Shown piece after piece: positions 1 through 8,648 of a stretch of 64,000 bases of DNA. A model generated the notes under the pieces. It saw nothing but the letters and a program-made list of their open reading frames with translations. It was not told the origin of the DNA and did not search any database. Position numbers and translations under genes: made by a program. The stretch comes from Nocardia sputorum (GTDB lineage Bacteria; Actinomycetota; Actinomycetes; Mycobacteriales; Mycobacteriaceae), in NCBI RefSeq assembly GCF_027924405.1, contig NZ_AP026978.1, forward strand, positions 4,526,001 to 4,590,000, given 5' to 3'. How positions within the stretch are numbered: position 1 is the stretch's first letter; every line of letters begins with the position of its first letter.

Positions 1-69
1 AATCTACGGATCGCGGCCAGGATGATGAATGCCTGAGAATCCGGAATACATGTCCTAGAGTCCTGGCTT

Positions 70-1008
70 GTGGACGTTCTCTCCGACGCGCTCGCCGCGA
101 TGCGAACGGGCCGAACCCGCGCGGCCCGCACCGACGTACGCGCGCCGTGGGGCTTGCGCTTTCCGGCCGTCACCGGCACGACCTTCCATGTCGTGCTCAG
201 CGGCACCTGTTGGCTGCTGGCCGACGGAAGCGAACCCCTCGCGCTGAGCCCCGGCGACGTGGTCTTCCTCCGCACCGGAAGCTCGCACGCTCTCGCCGAC
301 GACCTTCGAACGCCGCTGGTCGATTTCCTTCCCGAGCGCCAGGAGCCCGATTCGCCGATCGGCCATGTCCGCGTCGACGGTTCGGGACCGCGGTCGATAC
401 TGCTCTGTGGCGCATACCAGCTCGATCGAACGCGGCCGCATCCGCTGATGAGGGACCTGCCCGAAGTTCTGCACCTGCCCGCCGGGAACGCGGACCTCGG
501 TCATCTCGTCGGCCTGCTGGCGACCGAGTTCGACCGGGATCGGCCCGGCCGCGACGGCATCGTTCCCCCACTGGTCGACGCGATGCTGCTCTACATCCTG
601 CGCACCTGGGCCGACGAGTGCGCCGATTCGCCGGGATGGGCGCGAGCGCTCCGCGACCAGGCGATCGGCCGAGCCTTGCGCGACATCCACGCTCGCCCAG
701 CCGCCCCTTGGACCGTGGAACAGCTGGCGGCGCGCAACGGCCTGTCCCGGTCAGTGTTCGCGCAGCGGTTCACCGCGCTGGTCGGCGAACCGCCGGTGTC
801 GTATCTGACCTGGTGGCGCATGACGAGTGCCGGCCGCATGCTCCGCGAATCCGACGCCCCGCTCAGGAATGTGGCCGCACAGGTGGGCTACAGCTCCGAG
901 TTCGCCTTCGCCAAAGCGTTCAAGCGCGCTTACGGCGTCGCCCCGGGCTTGTACCGGCGCGCCGAGAGAGGCGAGACACCGACCATTCCGACTCGATCTC
1001 CAGCCTGA
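70..1008 (+). CDS. AraC family transcriptional regulator, cupin sensor
   Basis: A 312-residue cytoplasmic DNA-binding regulator. The first ~170 residues form a cupin-type ligand-binding domain of the cupin_6 kind (RAPWGLRFP, HVVLSG, LSPGDVVFL). The last ~100 form two AraC helix-turn-helix motifs (WTVEQLAARNGLSRSVFAQR and AAQVGYSSEFAFAKAFKR). The GTG start at 70 has no strong ribosome site, but the MDVLSDALAAMR opening fits this family, so I prefer it to ATG 100. It converges on the kinase operon across 30 bases. Effector and targets cannot be read from the sequence; such proteins often control an adjacent oxidoreductase or exporter, which here would lie left of the window. Confidence 0.9.
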   Translation: MDVLSDALAAMRTGRTRAARTDVRAPWGLRFPAVTGTTFHVVLSGTCWLLADGSEPLALSPGDVVFLRTGSSHALADDLRTPLVDFLPERQEPDSPIGHVRVDGSGPRSILLCGAYQLDRTRPHPLMRDLPEVLHLPAGNADLGHLVGLLATEFDRDRPGRDGIVPPLVDAMLLYILRTWADECADSPGWARALRDQAIGRALRDIHARPAAPWTVEQLAARNGLSRSVFAQRFTALVGEPPVSYLTWWRMTSAGRMLRESDAPLRNVAAQVGYSSEFAFAKAFKRAYGVAPGLYRRAERGETPTIPTRSPA

Positions 1009-1038
1009 GGTCAAGATCCATCGCGCGCCGCGTTTCGG

Positions 1039-2556
1039 CTAGAGCGGGGCGTCGCGCCACCAGCGGTCGTACAGATCCTGCCCGGAGGCGCCGCCGCGGA
1101 CCAGGACATGGCAGAAGTCGCGGATGGGTGGGTCGAACTGCACGAGGAGGATGCCCGTCGGCCGGCCGGCCGCGCCGGCGACTTCGCCCCAGACGACTCG
1201 TCCGGTCCCGGCGATTCGCTGCCATGACTCGTCACCGCGCACCGTCATGTCGGCGAACGGCGTCACCGGGTTCGGCTGCCGATCGGTGTTGCAGTTCACG
1301 ACGAGGCGCTCCACCGGGTTTCGGTCGCCGTCGCACAGGAGTCTGGCCAGCTCGCCGAGTTGCGAGTTCAATTCGACCGGATTTCCTCCCCGATCTACCG
1401 GATGGCATCGGATGCCCCCATGGCCGAACGCATTCGGCGTCGCCGGCAACAGCCTCGGGAACTGCCGGACCACGGTCTGGTAGCTGCCCCAGTCGGTGCG
1501 GTCGCCGACTGCCGTGGTCGGCGCCGCCGCGGTACTCGACCGGGCGACCGAGGTGGGCAAGGCCGAGGACTCGCCGCTGGGGCTGCGGGTCAGGGCGAGG
1601 ACGGTCCCGATGCCGAGCACGACGGCGGCCACCGCGACGGCCGCGGCGAGCACGAATCGTTTCCGCGACCGGGATGCGCGGGAACCGCCGACCGGAGCCG
1701 GCTGTTCCTCCGTCCCGAGCGCCGCCGCGAGTGCGGCGGCGAGTTCCCCGCACGACGGGTAGCGGCGGGCCGGGTCTTTGGCCAGCGCGCGGGCCACCAC
1801 CTCGTCGACTCCGTGCGGCAGGGACGGTCGCACCGCGGACGGGCGCGGCGGCGCGTCCCGCAGATGGGCCCGCACGATTTCGGCCGCGCTCGGCCGCGCG
1901 AAAGGCGGCGCCCCGGTCAGCAACTCGTAGAGCGTGCAGCCCAACGCGTAGACGTCGGCGCGGTGATCGACGGCGCCGCCCGTGAGCTGCTCCGGGGCGG
2001 CGTACGCGAGCGTCGCCCGCACCGTTCCCGTCTCGGTCGACGACGCCGGCCCCGCCTGCGCACTCGCTATACCGAAGTCTGTGACGAAGACCCGGTCCGG
2101 TTCGTTCTCGCGCGATTCCAGCAGGATGTTGCCCGGCTTGACGTCGCGGTGCAGCACCCCGGCCCGGTGGGCGGCGTCGAGACCGCGCGCGACCGCGCCG
2201 ACGATGTCCGACACCCGGTGCGGCGGCAAGCCGCCGGGCGCGCGGCGCAGCAGAGCACCGGTATCGAGACCGTCCACGAATTGCATGGCGATCCACAGCC
2301 GCCCCTGGTCTACGCCTCGATCGTGAACGGCGACGATATCGGGGTGGTCGAGCTGGGCGGCGAGGTCGGCCTCGCGCACGAACCGGGCCCGGAAGGCGGC
2401 GTCGACCGCCTGCTGCGCCGACAGCACTTTCAGCGCGTCCCACCGCGGAAGCCGGGGATGCCGGGCCAGGTAGACCGCGCCCATGCCGCCCTTGCCCAGC
2501 AGCCTTTCGATTCGGTACCCAGCGAAAATTGTTCCCGGTGGAAAGAGTTCGGTCAT
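1039..2556 (-). CDS. Receptor-type Ser/Thr protein kinase (PknB-like), second of pair
   Basis: A 505-residue membrane kinase. Residues 12-270 are the catalytic domain: glycine loop LLGKGGMG, ATP lysine K43, HRDVKP at 136-141, DFG at 160-162, APEQ at 187-190. One membrane segment lies at about 301-322, followed by an outer domain of ~150 residues with cysteines in IRCHPV, LLCDGD, VNCNTD and DFCHVLV, ending RWWRDAPL. That outer domain is clearly paralogous to the one of the kinase at 3832-5304. It is not PASTA. The ATG at 2556 overlaps the stop of the upstream lipoprotein gene (ATGA), so it is the last gene of a three-gene operon. Upstream in-frame codons are part of the neighbouring gene region and I do not count them. 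Signal and substrates are unknown. Confidence 0.93.
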   Translation of the reverse strand: MTELFPPGTIFAGYRIERLLGKGGMGAVYLARHPRLPRWDALKVLSAQQAVDAAFRARFVREADLAAQLDHPDIVAVHDRGVDQGRLWIAMQFVDGLDTGALLRRAPGGLPPHRVSDIVGAVARGLDAAHRAGVLHRDVKPGNILLESRENEPDRVFVTDFGIASAQAGPASSTETGTVRATLAYAAPEQLTGGAVDHRADVYALGCTLYELLTGAPPFARPSAAEIVRAHLRDAPPRPSAVRPSLPHGVDEVVARALAKDPARRYPSCGELAAALAAALGTEEQPAPVGGSRASRSRKRFVLAAAVAVAAVVLGIGTVLALTRSPSGESSALPTSVARSSTAAAPTTAVGDRTDWGSYQTVVRQFPRLLPATPNAFGHGGIRCHPVDRGGNPVELNSQLGELARLLCDGDRNPVERLVVNCNTDRQPNPVTPFADMTVRGDESWQRIAGTGRVVWGEVAGAAGRPTGILLVQFDPPIRDFCHVLVRGGASGQDLYDRWWRDAPL

Positions 2557-3818
2557 TCGGACTCGCTGTTCAGCAATACGGCGTACTGGGCCGCCGCCCG
2601 CTGCTGGGCGTCCGTCACCGTCCGTCCGGCGACGACCGCCAGGTAGCGTCCGAACAACACCTCGCACCGGAAGCGCGGCGCGAACTCGGTGCCGTCGAGC
2701 CGCTCGCCGCAGCGCGTGTCCGGCAGCCCCGCGGGCACGGGCGCGGGCCGGACACCCGCCGCTGTCAGATCGCCGGCGTGGGCGTCGAACTCCGCGCGGG
2801 CGATGGCGACGGTCGCGTACCGCGCGACCCAGTGGTGTCCGATCGTGGCCAGCGACTCCTGCGGTTGGCCTCTCTCCGTCCCCTCCAGCGGACGTCCGCT
2901 GTGCAGGTAGGCGCCGCGCGGGCCGTAGACGATGCCCACCGGCCAGATCGCGGCGTTCCATCCCGCGGTCCGGACGCTGCCCGGGGCGATCGCCGCCGGG
3001 AACGTCCATTGCCCGGGCTTGTCCGGAACGACCCGCCGGAGCATGCCGTCGCGGTCCAACGGGAGCGCGGCGATCTTGTCTTCCGGCGTGGGCTGGAAAT
3101 CGCGCAGTCTCGCCACCTGCGCACCGAAGGCGCGACTCGCGAGCCCGGTGAGCGCGGCGGGGTCCGGCGTGGTGTGCCCGGCGAGCACGTTGATCACGAA
3201 CGATCCGTGCGCCATGGTGGCCGCGAGCGTCGGCACCGTCGGTCGCCAGTGGCTGTGCGCCGCAGCATGTTCCGGGATCGCGATCGGTACGTTCTCGGCA
3301 CTGACGGCGGCGTCGACGGCATCGATTTCCTGTGCGGCCCGTCCGGCCGACTCGGCGTCGGGGAATCGGAGCAGCATCACGGTGAGCATGCGGGCGGCGC
3401 CGACGATCGGGGAACCCGCCATTTCCGTGTCGCTGCCACTGACCGAGAAACCGGCCAGCATCCCGTGCCGTTGCAGCACCGCCTGGACCGGTGCCGACAA
3501 CAGTCCGGAGGTCTTGACGGGGGTCGGCAACGGCGCCACCCGCACCGCGCCGAGACCGAAGACCAGGGACGGGTAGGCCTCGACCGGATCGATCACCGCC
3601 TCGGCCATGCGCACCGACTCCACCACCCGCCCGTACCGATTCTCGGCGACGTGTGGCTCGGTCAGTGGCTCCACGGAGTAGTAGCCGACGTCGAGTGCGG
3701 CCAGATCCGCGTGCGCAGGCACCGGTTTTCCCTGCCGCACACAGCCGCTCACCAGCAGTACGGTCACCAACACCGCGATCGTGCCGACGACGCGAGTCGC
3801 CGCTGTTCGATCGGACAT
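2553..3818 (-). CDS. Lipoprotein of an actinomycete-specific family, between two kinases
   Basis: A 421-residue exported lipoprotein. The N-terminus is a short basic stretch, a hydrophobic segment and lipobox LLVSGC, so lipid attachment at Cys 26 is expected. The mature part has no catalytic motif I recognise; it resembles the large Nocardia family I know as DUF7373, from memory only. The ATG at 3818 has GGTGACGGGG just upstream; an earlier in-frame ATG would spoil the signal peptide. It starts 13 bases after one kinase gene and overlaps the next by 4 bases, so all three are co-transcribed. The context suggests an outer-surface partner or ligand sensor for the kinases (inference). Confidence 0.85.
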   Translation of the reverse strand: MSDRTAATRVVGTIAVLVTVLLVSGCVRQGKPVPAHADLAALDVGYYSVEPLTEPHVAENRYGRVVESVRMAEAVIDPVEAYPSLVFGLGAVRVAPLPTPVKTSGLLSAPVQAVLQRHGMLAGFSVSGSDTEMAGSPIVGAARMLTVMLLRFPDAESAGRAAQEIDAVDAAVSAENVPIAIPEHAAAHSHWRPTVPTLAATMAHGSFVINVLAGHTTPDPAALTGLASRAFGAQVARLRDFQPTPEDKIAALPLDRDGMLRRVVPDKPGQWTFPAAIAPGSVRTAGWNAAIWPVGIVYGPRGAYLHSGRPLEGTERGQPQESLATIGHHWVARYATVAIARAEFDAHAGDLTAAGVRPAPVPAGLPDTRCGERLDGTEFAPRFRCEVLFGRYLAVVAGRTVTDAQQRAAAQYAVLLNSESE

Positions 3819-3831
3819 CCCCGTCACCTTG

Positions 3832-5304
3832 TCACAGTGGCGCATCGGCCCACCACCGAGCGCGCATTTCGGCGCCGGAATCGCCACCGACCACTTGCAG
3901 TCTGCAGAATTTCCGGTTCGGAGCGTCGAAGTACACGTCGAGCCGACCCGAGACTTCCCCGAGCACCGTCGTGTAATTGCTCCAGTGCAGACTTCCGGCG
4001 CCGGATGCACGGCTCCACTGCTCCACCCCCTCGGTCCGGTCACGGGGGATCTGAACCATCGCCGAGCGATCCGCGTTGCAGAAGACCTCGAGCAGAACCG
4101 TGGGGTCTCGGTCACCGTTGCACCGCAGTGCCCCGACGGGGACCTCGGTCGCGAAGGCGATCTGCCTGCCGTTTTCGTCCACCGCCCGGCAGAACGCGGC
4201 CTCCTGATAACCGACCCCGTCCGGCGAGAACGGCAGTAACTGTGGAAAAGCCTCCGCCATATAGGCATAAGCCCCCCAAGCGCTCGACACCGCCGGCACC
4301 GGACTGGTCGAGCGCGGAACCCGGCGAGCCGCTGATTCGTCGGGACGCGCCAACGCCCACACCGATATCGCGACCGACACCACCACCGCGGCCGCGGCGA
4401 CGATCGCGAGGAGTCGCCGCCCACGGGGATGCCCCGTGCTCGCCGCGGCGACCCCCGGTATCTCGCCCGTCAGGGCCGCCTCGGCCGCGCGCGCCAACTC
4501 CCCGCAGCTCCCGAACCGATCGCCGGGATTCTTGGCCATCGCCTTGGCCACCACCGCGTCGAACGCAGCCGGCAGCCCCGGCTTCCCGAGCGAAGGGCGG
4601 GGCGGCGGCTCGTTCAGATGGGCGTACATGACCGAACCCGGACTGTCCCTGGGGAACGGCACCGACCCGGTGAGCATCTGATAGAGCGTGCACCCCAGGG
4701 AGTACACGTCGCCACGCCGGTCGGCGCGGTCTCCGCTGATCTGTTCCGGGGCCGCGTAGGCGAGGCTGGCCGTCATGCCGCCGACGGCGAGGGTTGGTGA
4801 GTCGTCGGCGGGACGGGCGATGCCGAAGTCCGTGACGAGCACGCGATCCGAGCCGTCGGGCTGGGGGGCGACCAAGATGTTCGCCGGTTTCACGTCACGA
4901 TGCAGCAGCCCGGCGCGGTGGATTTCGTCGAGCCCCCGGGCCGCCTCGGTGACGATGCGAACGGCGCGCGCCGGGTCCAGACCCGCCTGGCCGCGCCGGA
5001 TCAGCTCCGCGACGTCCACGCCGTCGACGTACTGCATCGTGATCCACAGCCGACCGTCCTGTTCGCCGCGGTCGCGCACCGCCACCAGATTGGGATGCTG
5101 CAACCGGGCCGCGATTTCGGCCTCGCGCAGGAAGCGAGCGCGGAACTCCGGATCGTCCAGGTGCGAATCGGCCAGAATCTTCAACGCGTCCCTGCGCGGC
5201 AGCCGGGGGTGCTGGACGAGGAAGACGGTGCCCATGCCGCCCGCGCCGAGGCGGCGTTCGATCCGATACCCGGCGAACACCGCGCCGTCGACAACGTCCA
5301 CCAA
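3832..5304 (-). CDS. Receptor-type Ser/Thr protein kinase (PknB-like), first of pair
   Basis: About 490 residues. The kinase domain spans ~11-275: loop RLGAGGMG, lysine K42, HRDVKP at 135-140, DFG at 159-161, APEQ. A single membrane segment at about 298-318 precedes an outer domain with four cysteines (AFCRAV, LRCNGD, VFCNAD, KFCRLQV) and the terminal motif RWWADAPL. The start could be TTG 5304 or GTG 5301; GGGAGGGG upstream serves both. It is the first gene of the operon kinase, lipoprotein, kinase. The near-identical architecture to the kinase at 1039-2556 indicates tandem duplication. Confidence 0.93.
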   Translation of the reverse strand: MVDVVDGAVFAGYRIERRLGAGGMGTVFLVQHPRLPRRDALKILADSHLDDPEFRARFLREAEIAARLQHPNLVAVRDRGEQDGRLWITMQYVDGVDVAELIRRGQAGLDPARAVRIVTEAARGLDEIHRAGLLHRDVKPANILVAPQPDGSDRVLVTDFGIARPADDSPTLAVGGMTASLAYAAPEQISGDRADRRGDVYSLGCTLYQMLTGSVPFPRDSPGSVMYAHLNEPPPRPSLGKPGLPAAFDAVVAKAMAKNPGDRFGSCGELARAAEAALTGEIPGVAAASTGHPRGRRLLAIVAAAAVVVSVAISVWALARPDESAARRVPRSTSPVPAVSSAWGAYAYMAEAFPQLLPFSPDGVGYQEAAFCRAVDENGRQIAFATEVPVGALRCNGDRDPTVLLEVFCNADRSAMVQIPRDRTEGVEQWSRASGAGSLHWSNYTTVLGEVSGRLDVYFDAPNRKFCRLQVVGGDSGAEMRARWWADAPL

Positions 5305-5580
5305 CGATCCCCTCCCGCACCGTGCCCACGAATGGGCCGACTATAACGCTCAGATCCCCTGTTGCCCAGGTGCTTCCGGTCCCACTGCCCGCACTCGGCG
5401 ACTTCGACGCGCAGGCCGAGGTGAATGCGCGCGTTCGGCTGAGGCCCGGCACAGTGGCGGAAGCCGTGACGATCGCCGCGGCGCAGCTGCGGACGAGGCC
5501 GTCGCTCGGCGCGGACCCCGCTACGGACGTTGCGCTCGGTGTTGCACCGGCTCGGCTGCTGCCGCGCCGGCATCACCACG

Positions 5581-6225
5581 TCACCGTCGCCAGAAGAAGT
5601 GGTGCACCACCCCACTGGGGCTCGGGATCCGCTCCAGGTGAAAACGGTCGACGAGTTCATCGGGGCTCTCCCACAACCGCTCGCCGCGACCGAGTTCGGC
5701 CGGCGCGACGGCGATATGCATCGTGTCGATCAGATCGGCCTCGAGGAATTGCCGGACTGTGGCGACACCGCCGCCGATGCGCACGTCCTTGCCCTCGGCG
5801 GCATCGAATGCCCGCGTCAGCGCCACTTCGGGCGTCGCGTCGAGAAAATGAAACGTGGTTTCTCCCAGCGTGAACGAGGGACGCACGTGGTGGGTCAGGA
5901 CGAAAACGGGTGTGCGGAACGGGGGTTCGTCTCCCCACCAGCCCTGCCATTCGTAGTTCTCCCACGGCCCCCGCTGCGGACCGAACTTGTTGCGTCCCAT
6001 GATCTCGGCACCGATGTTGTTGGTGAAGTCGCGAGTGCAGTAGTCGTCCAGGCCGTAGGTTCCCCCCGGCTCGGTCCGGGTGGGCCAGTGCGCGGTGGCG
6101 CCCGTCCAGAAGAAGAGCGCGCTCGGATCGGCGTGGCCGAAGGGGCGCTCGAAGCTTTGCCCTTCCCCGGAACCGTATCCGTCGCTGGACACATTGAAGT
6201 TCTGAACGCGGACCAACTGTGCCAT
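5581..6225 (-). CDS. Dihydrofolate reductase family protein (RibD C-terminal type)
   Basis: A 214-residue cytosolic NADPH-dependent reductase of the RibD/YwjB group, not a true folate enzyme as far as can be judged. Visible family features are the opening strand with VRVQNFNVSSDGYG, the EIMGRNKFG segment, the cofactor loop DVRIGGGVATVRQFLEADLID and the TMHIAVAP strand. The start ATG 6225 has AAAGGG seven bases upstream. The gene is divergent from an HxlR regulator with two inverted repeats between, a common arrangement in which the regulator senses a reactive compound and the reductase deals with it. The 276 bases before the kinase operon hold nothing I can assign. Confidence 0.88.
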   Translation of the reverse strand: MAQLVRVQNFNVSSDGYGSGEGQSFERPFGHADPSALFFWTGATAHWPTRTEPGGTYGLDDYCTRDFTNNIGAEIMGRNKFGPQRGPWENYEWQGWWGDEPPFRTPVFVLTHHVRPSFTLGETTFHFLDATPEVALTRAFDAAEGKDVRIGGGVATVRQFLEADLIDTMHIAVAPAELGRGERLWESPDELVDRFHLERIPSPSGVVHHFFWRR

Positions 6226-6241
6226 CGGGAACCCTTTCTGG

Positions 6242-6271
6242 TTGCAATATGCAATCGGTAAGGAACTTACC
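6242..6271. promoter_or_regulatory. Two adjacent perfect inverted repeats, probable HxlR operators
   Basis: Two palindromes lie in the 58-base divergent space between the reductase and HxlR genes. The first is TTGCA-ATA-TGCAA at 6242-6254; the second is GGTAAG-GAA-CTTACC at 6257-6271. Both have perfect arms and a three-base centre. They sit 12 bases before the regulator start, so a protein bound there would block both genes. Autoregulation by the HxlR protein is inferred from position. Confidence 0.6.
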
Positions 6272-6283
6272 TACACTGATCCC

Positions 6284-6823
6284 ATGGTGCAACCAGTTGC
6301 TCATGACAAGCTGCCGGTTCCTCCGGGGAAATCGGGCTGCCCGATCAATATGACGATCGAGCTGCTCGGCGACCGCTGGAGCTTGATCGTCCTGCGCGAC
6401 ATCATGTTCGGCGGCTACACCCACTTCCGCGAGCTGCTCGCCGCGTCCCTCGAGGGCATCGCGTCGAACATCCTGGCCAATCGCCTCGCGAAACTCGTCG
6501 ACGCCGGTCTGCTCACCCGCGACGACGACCCGAGCCACCGCCAGAAGGTCGAATACCATCTCACCGAGGCGGCGATCCAGCTCGTCCCCGTCATGGCCCA
6601 GCTCGGCGCGTGGGGCGCAAACTGGTTGAACACGGCGCCAGAGCTGACTGTGCGAGCCGAACTGCTGGCCGCCGGCGGTCCCCCGCTCTGGGAGCGATTC
6701 ATGGCCGAACTCCGCGCCACCCACCTGGCCGGAGCGCCGATACCCACCGATGGCGTGCTCGCGGAACTGACCGCCGCCTATCAGGAGGCGGCAGCCGGGG
6801 CGGAACACGAAACGGCTGGATAG
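6284..6823 (+). CDS. HxlR family winged-helix regulator
   Basis: A 179-residue regulator with the HxlR signature: a cysteine early (SGCPINMTIELLGDRW, the redox or electrophile-sensing position in the family), then the LLGDRWSLIVLRDIMFGG helix and the wing LVDAGLLTR. The start is set at ATG 6284 because a TTG at 6242 would translate through the operator palindromes. The C-terminal ~60 residues extend beyond the minimal HxlR domain. It is divergent from the DHFR-family reductase, its likely target. Its 3' end overlaps the MFS gene tail-to-tail by about 43 bases. Confidence 0.9.
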   Translation: MVQPVAHDKLPVPPGKSGCPINMTIELLGDRWSLIVLRDIMFGGYTHFRELLAASLEGIASNILANRLAKLVDAGLLTRDDDPSHRQKVEYHLTEAAIQLVPVMAQLGAWGANWLNTAPELTVRAELLAAGGPPLWERFMAELRATHLAGAPIPTDGVLAELTAAYQEAAAGAEHETAG

Positions 6824-7989
6824 ATCCGCCTGCCGAGCCGGTCCAGTCCCCAGGCAACCAGCGCGGACAGCGCGAAGAGAGCGCCGACCCAGCAGGACGC
6901 CCGCCACCCGCCTGCACCGTATGCCCACGTGGTCGCGACTGCTCCGAGGGCGGATCCGAGGGAGTAGAAGGCCATGTAGACGCCGATGACGCTGCCTGCG
7001 CGATGCGGATGCGCGGCGGTGAGCAGGTGCTGACTGCTCACGTGCACGGCTTGGACGGCAAAGTCGAGCAGGACGATGCCCGCCACGAGTAGCCCCAGGC
7101 ACGACCGCCCCTGGGCGATGAGCACCCAGGAGCCGATGAGCGCTGCCAGCGACCAACCGGTGATCGCCTGGGCGTGACCGGTGTCGGCCCATCGTCCCGC
7201 GCGGGCGGCGCCGAGTGCTCCGGCCAAGCCGGCCAACCCGAACAGGCCGATCTCGGTGGTGCCCAGGTTCCAGGGCTGGGCGCTGAGCGGCAGCGCGAGC
7301 CCGCTCCAGAGGGTGCCGAAGGAGGCGAACAGGAACAACGCGACCAGGCCCCGGCTCAGGAACAGTCGATCGGTGCGCACGAGCCGCCCCATCGACGCCA
7401 GCACCTGCGTGTATCGCGCGCCGGTCGCCCTCACGTCCGGGTGCAGCCTCGCTCGGGCGAGGATGGCCAGCGCCGCGCAGAGGACGGCGAGCAGTGCGTA
7501 GACCGCACGCCAGCCGACCGTGTCGCCCAGCGCGCCCGCGAGGACTCGGACACCGAGAATGCCGATCACCACACCCGAGGTGACGGCGCCGATGTTGCGG
7601 CCACGCTCGCTCGGTTCGGAGACGGCGGCGACGTAGGCGACCGTGACCTGTACCACGACCGCGAACATTCCCGCGATGGTCAGTCCAGCCACGACGAGGA
7701 TGCCGTTGGGTGCGGCGGCCGCCATCGCGGCCCCCATCGCGGTGAGCGCCAGATGCGCGGTGATGAGCCGTCGGCGGTTCAGCACGTCACCGAGCGGAAC
7801 CAGCACGACCAGACCGGCGAAGTAGCCGATCTGTCCGGCGGCGACCAGGCGGCCCAGCGACTCCGGCCGCAGTCCCAGATCGCGCCCCGCCGCCGCCACT
7901 ACCGGCTGGACCGCGTAAACCGTCGACACCGCCACGGCGCACACCAGCGCCAGGATCCATCGCTGGGATCGGGTCAGTCCCGTCGACAC
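6781..7989 (-). CDS. MFS transporter, drug-exporter type
   Basis: A 402-residue inner-membrane protein with about 12 hydrophobic segments. It has the MFS loop 2-3 motif as GDVLNRRRL and a long cytoplasmic centre (RARLHPDVRATG). It is of the arabinose-efflux/AraJ permease type and probably exports small toxic compounds. I place the start at GTG 7989 because AGGAGG lies four bases upstream; longer versions from 8037 or 8277 would run across the divergent promoter. The divergent HxlR gene and the 9-base inverted repeat between them suggest repression relieved by the exported compound. Confidence 0.88.
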   Translation of the reverse strand: MSTGLTRSQRWILALVCAVAVSTVYAVQPVVAAAGRDLGLRPESLGRLVAAGQIGYFAGLVVLVPLGDVLNRRRLITAHLALTAMGAAMAAAAPNGILVVAGLTIAGMFAVVVQVTVAYVAAVSEPSERGRNIGAVTSGVVIGILGVRVLAGALGDTVGWRAVYALLAVLCAALAILARARLHPDVRATGARYTQVLASMGRLVRTDRLFLSRGLVALFLFASFGTLWSGLALPLSAQPWNLGTTEIGLFGLAGLAGALGAARAGRWADTGHAQAITGWSLAALIGSWVLIAQGRSCLGLLVAGIVLLDFAVQAVHVSSQHLLTAAHPHRAGSVIGVYMAFYSLGSALGAVATTWAYGAGGWRASCWVGALFALSALVAWGLDRLGRRIYPAVSCSAPAAAS

Positions 7990-8015
7990 CGCGCCTCCTG
8001 ATTTGGTAGCAGAAT

Positions 8016-8046
8016 GAAACCATTCGACCGTAGGCATAATGGTTTC
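8016..8046. promoter_or_regulatory. 9-bp perfect inverted repeat between MFS and HxlR genes
   Basis: GAAACCATT at 8016-8024 is repeated inverted as AATGGTTTC at 8038-8046 with a 13-base spacer. It occupies the middle of the 84-base divergent space between the MFS gene (start 7989) and the HxlR gene (start 8074). It is the best operator candidate for this second HxlR protein and differs in sequence from the site at 6242-6271, as expected for a separate regulon. Confidence 0.55.
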
Positions 8047-8073
8047 GATTTGCAACCGATGGAGAGGAGTGCT

Positions 8074-8526
8074 GTGCCGCCCACACACGGTTCGCCCCGC
8101 GCGTGGACCGATCCCACCTGCCCCGTGGCTCGAACGATCGACCTGGTCGGCGATCGGTGGAGCCTGCTGATCGTGCGCGACGCCATGGACGGCGCGGCTA
8201 CGTTCACCGAGTTCCGGCAACGCCTCGGGATCGCGCGGAACATCCTCGCCGACCGTCTCCGCCGCCTCGTCGACCACGGCATCCTCACCGTCAACCCGGC
8301 TCCCGGTGGCAAGCGCCGCGTCTATGAACTAACCGAGGCCGGACAGGATCTCTTCACCACCATCGTCGCGCTGCGGCAATGGGGAGAACGCCACGCCTTC
8401 ACCGACGACGAGCCGCATTCGACACTGTTGGGCCTCGACGGCAGCCCCATCGCCGAACTGCGCCCCGCAACCCCGGCCGGAGAGCCCGTCACAGCGGCGA
8501 CGGCCCGAGTCCACAAGGTCGGCTGA
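8074..8526 (+). CDS. HxlR family winged-helix regulator
   Basis: A 150-residue regulator. TCPVARTIDLVGDRW holds the conserved cysteine; the winged helix follows (SLLIVRDAMDG, ARNILADRLRRLVDHGILT). The start is GTG 8074, preceded by GGAGAGGAG at 8061-8069; earlier ATG codons at 8014 and 8059 lie in the operator region or within the ribosome site. It is divergent from the MFS exporter, its probable target. The 122 bases to the next gene contain no clear signal. Confidence 0.9.
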   Translation: MPPTHGSPRAWTDPTCPVARTIDLVGDRWSLLIVRDAMDGAATFTEFRQRLGIARNILADRLRRLVDHGILTVNPAPGGKRRVYELTEAGQDLFTTIVALRQWGERHAFTDDEPHSTLLGLDGSPIAELRPATPAGEPVTAATARVHKVG

Positions 8527-8648
8527 ACCATGTCGCAGCAGCGGGTCGGTGGGCTTGTGCGATCAGTGCTGCGACTTCCGTCCACCCGCCGCGACTGCCT
8601 GCGCCTAGGAATTCGATCTACGGCGGAGCACAATGACTGCAGGGATGA

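Noticed and set aside
2556..3009. An extended N-terminus for the kinase ending at 1039
   Set aside because: The extra residues are a shadow of the lipoprotein gene; the kinase domain starts properly after ATG 2556, which is coupled to the lipoprotein stop.
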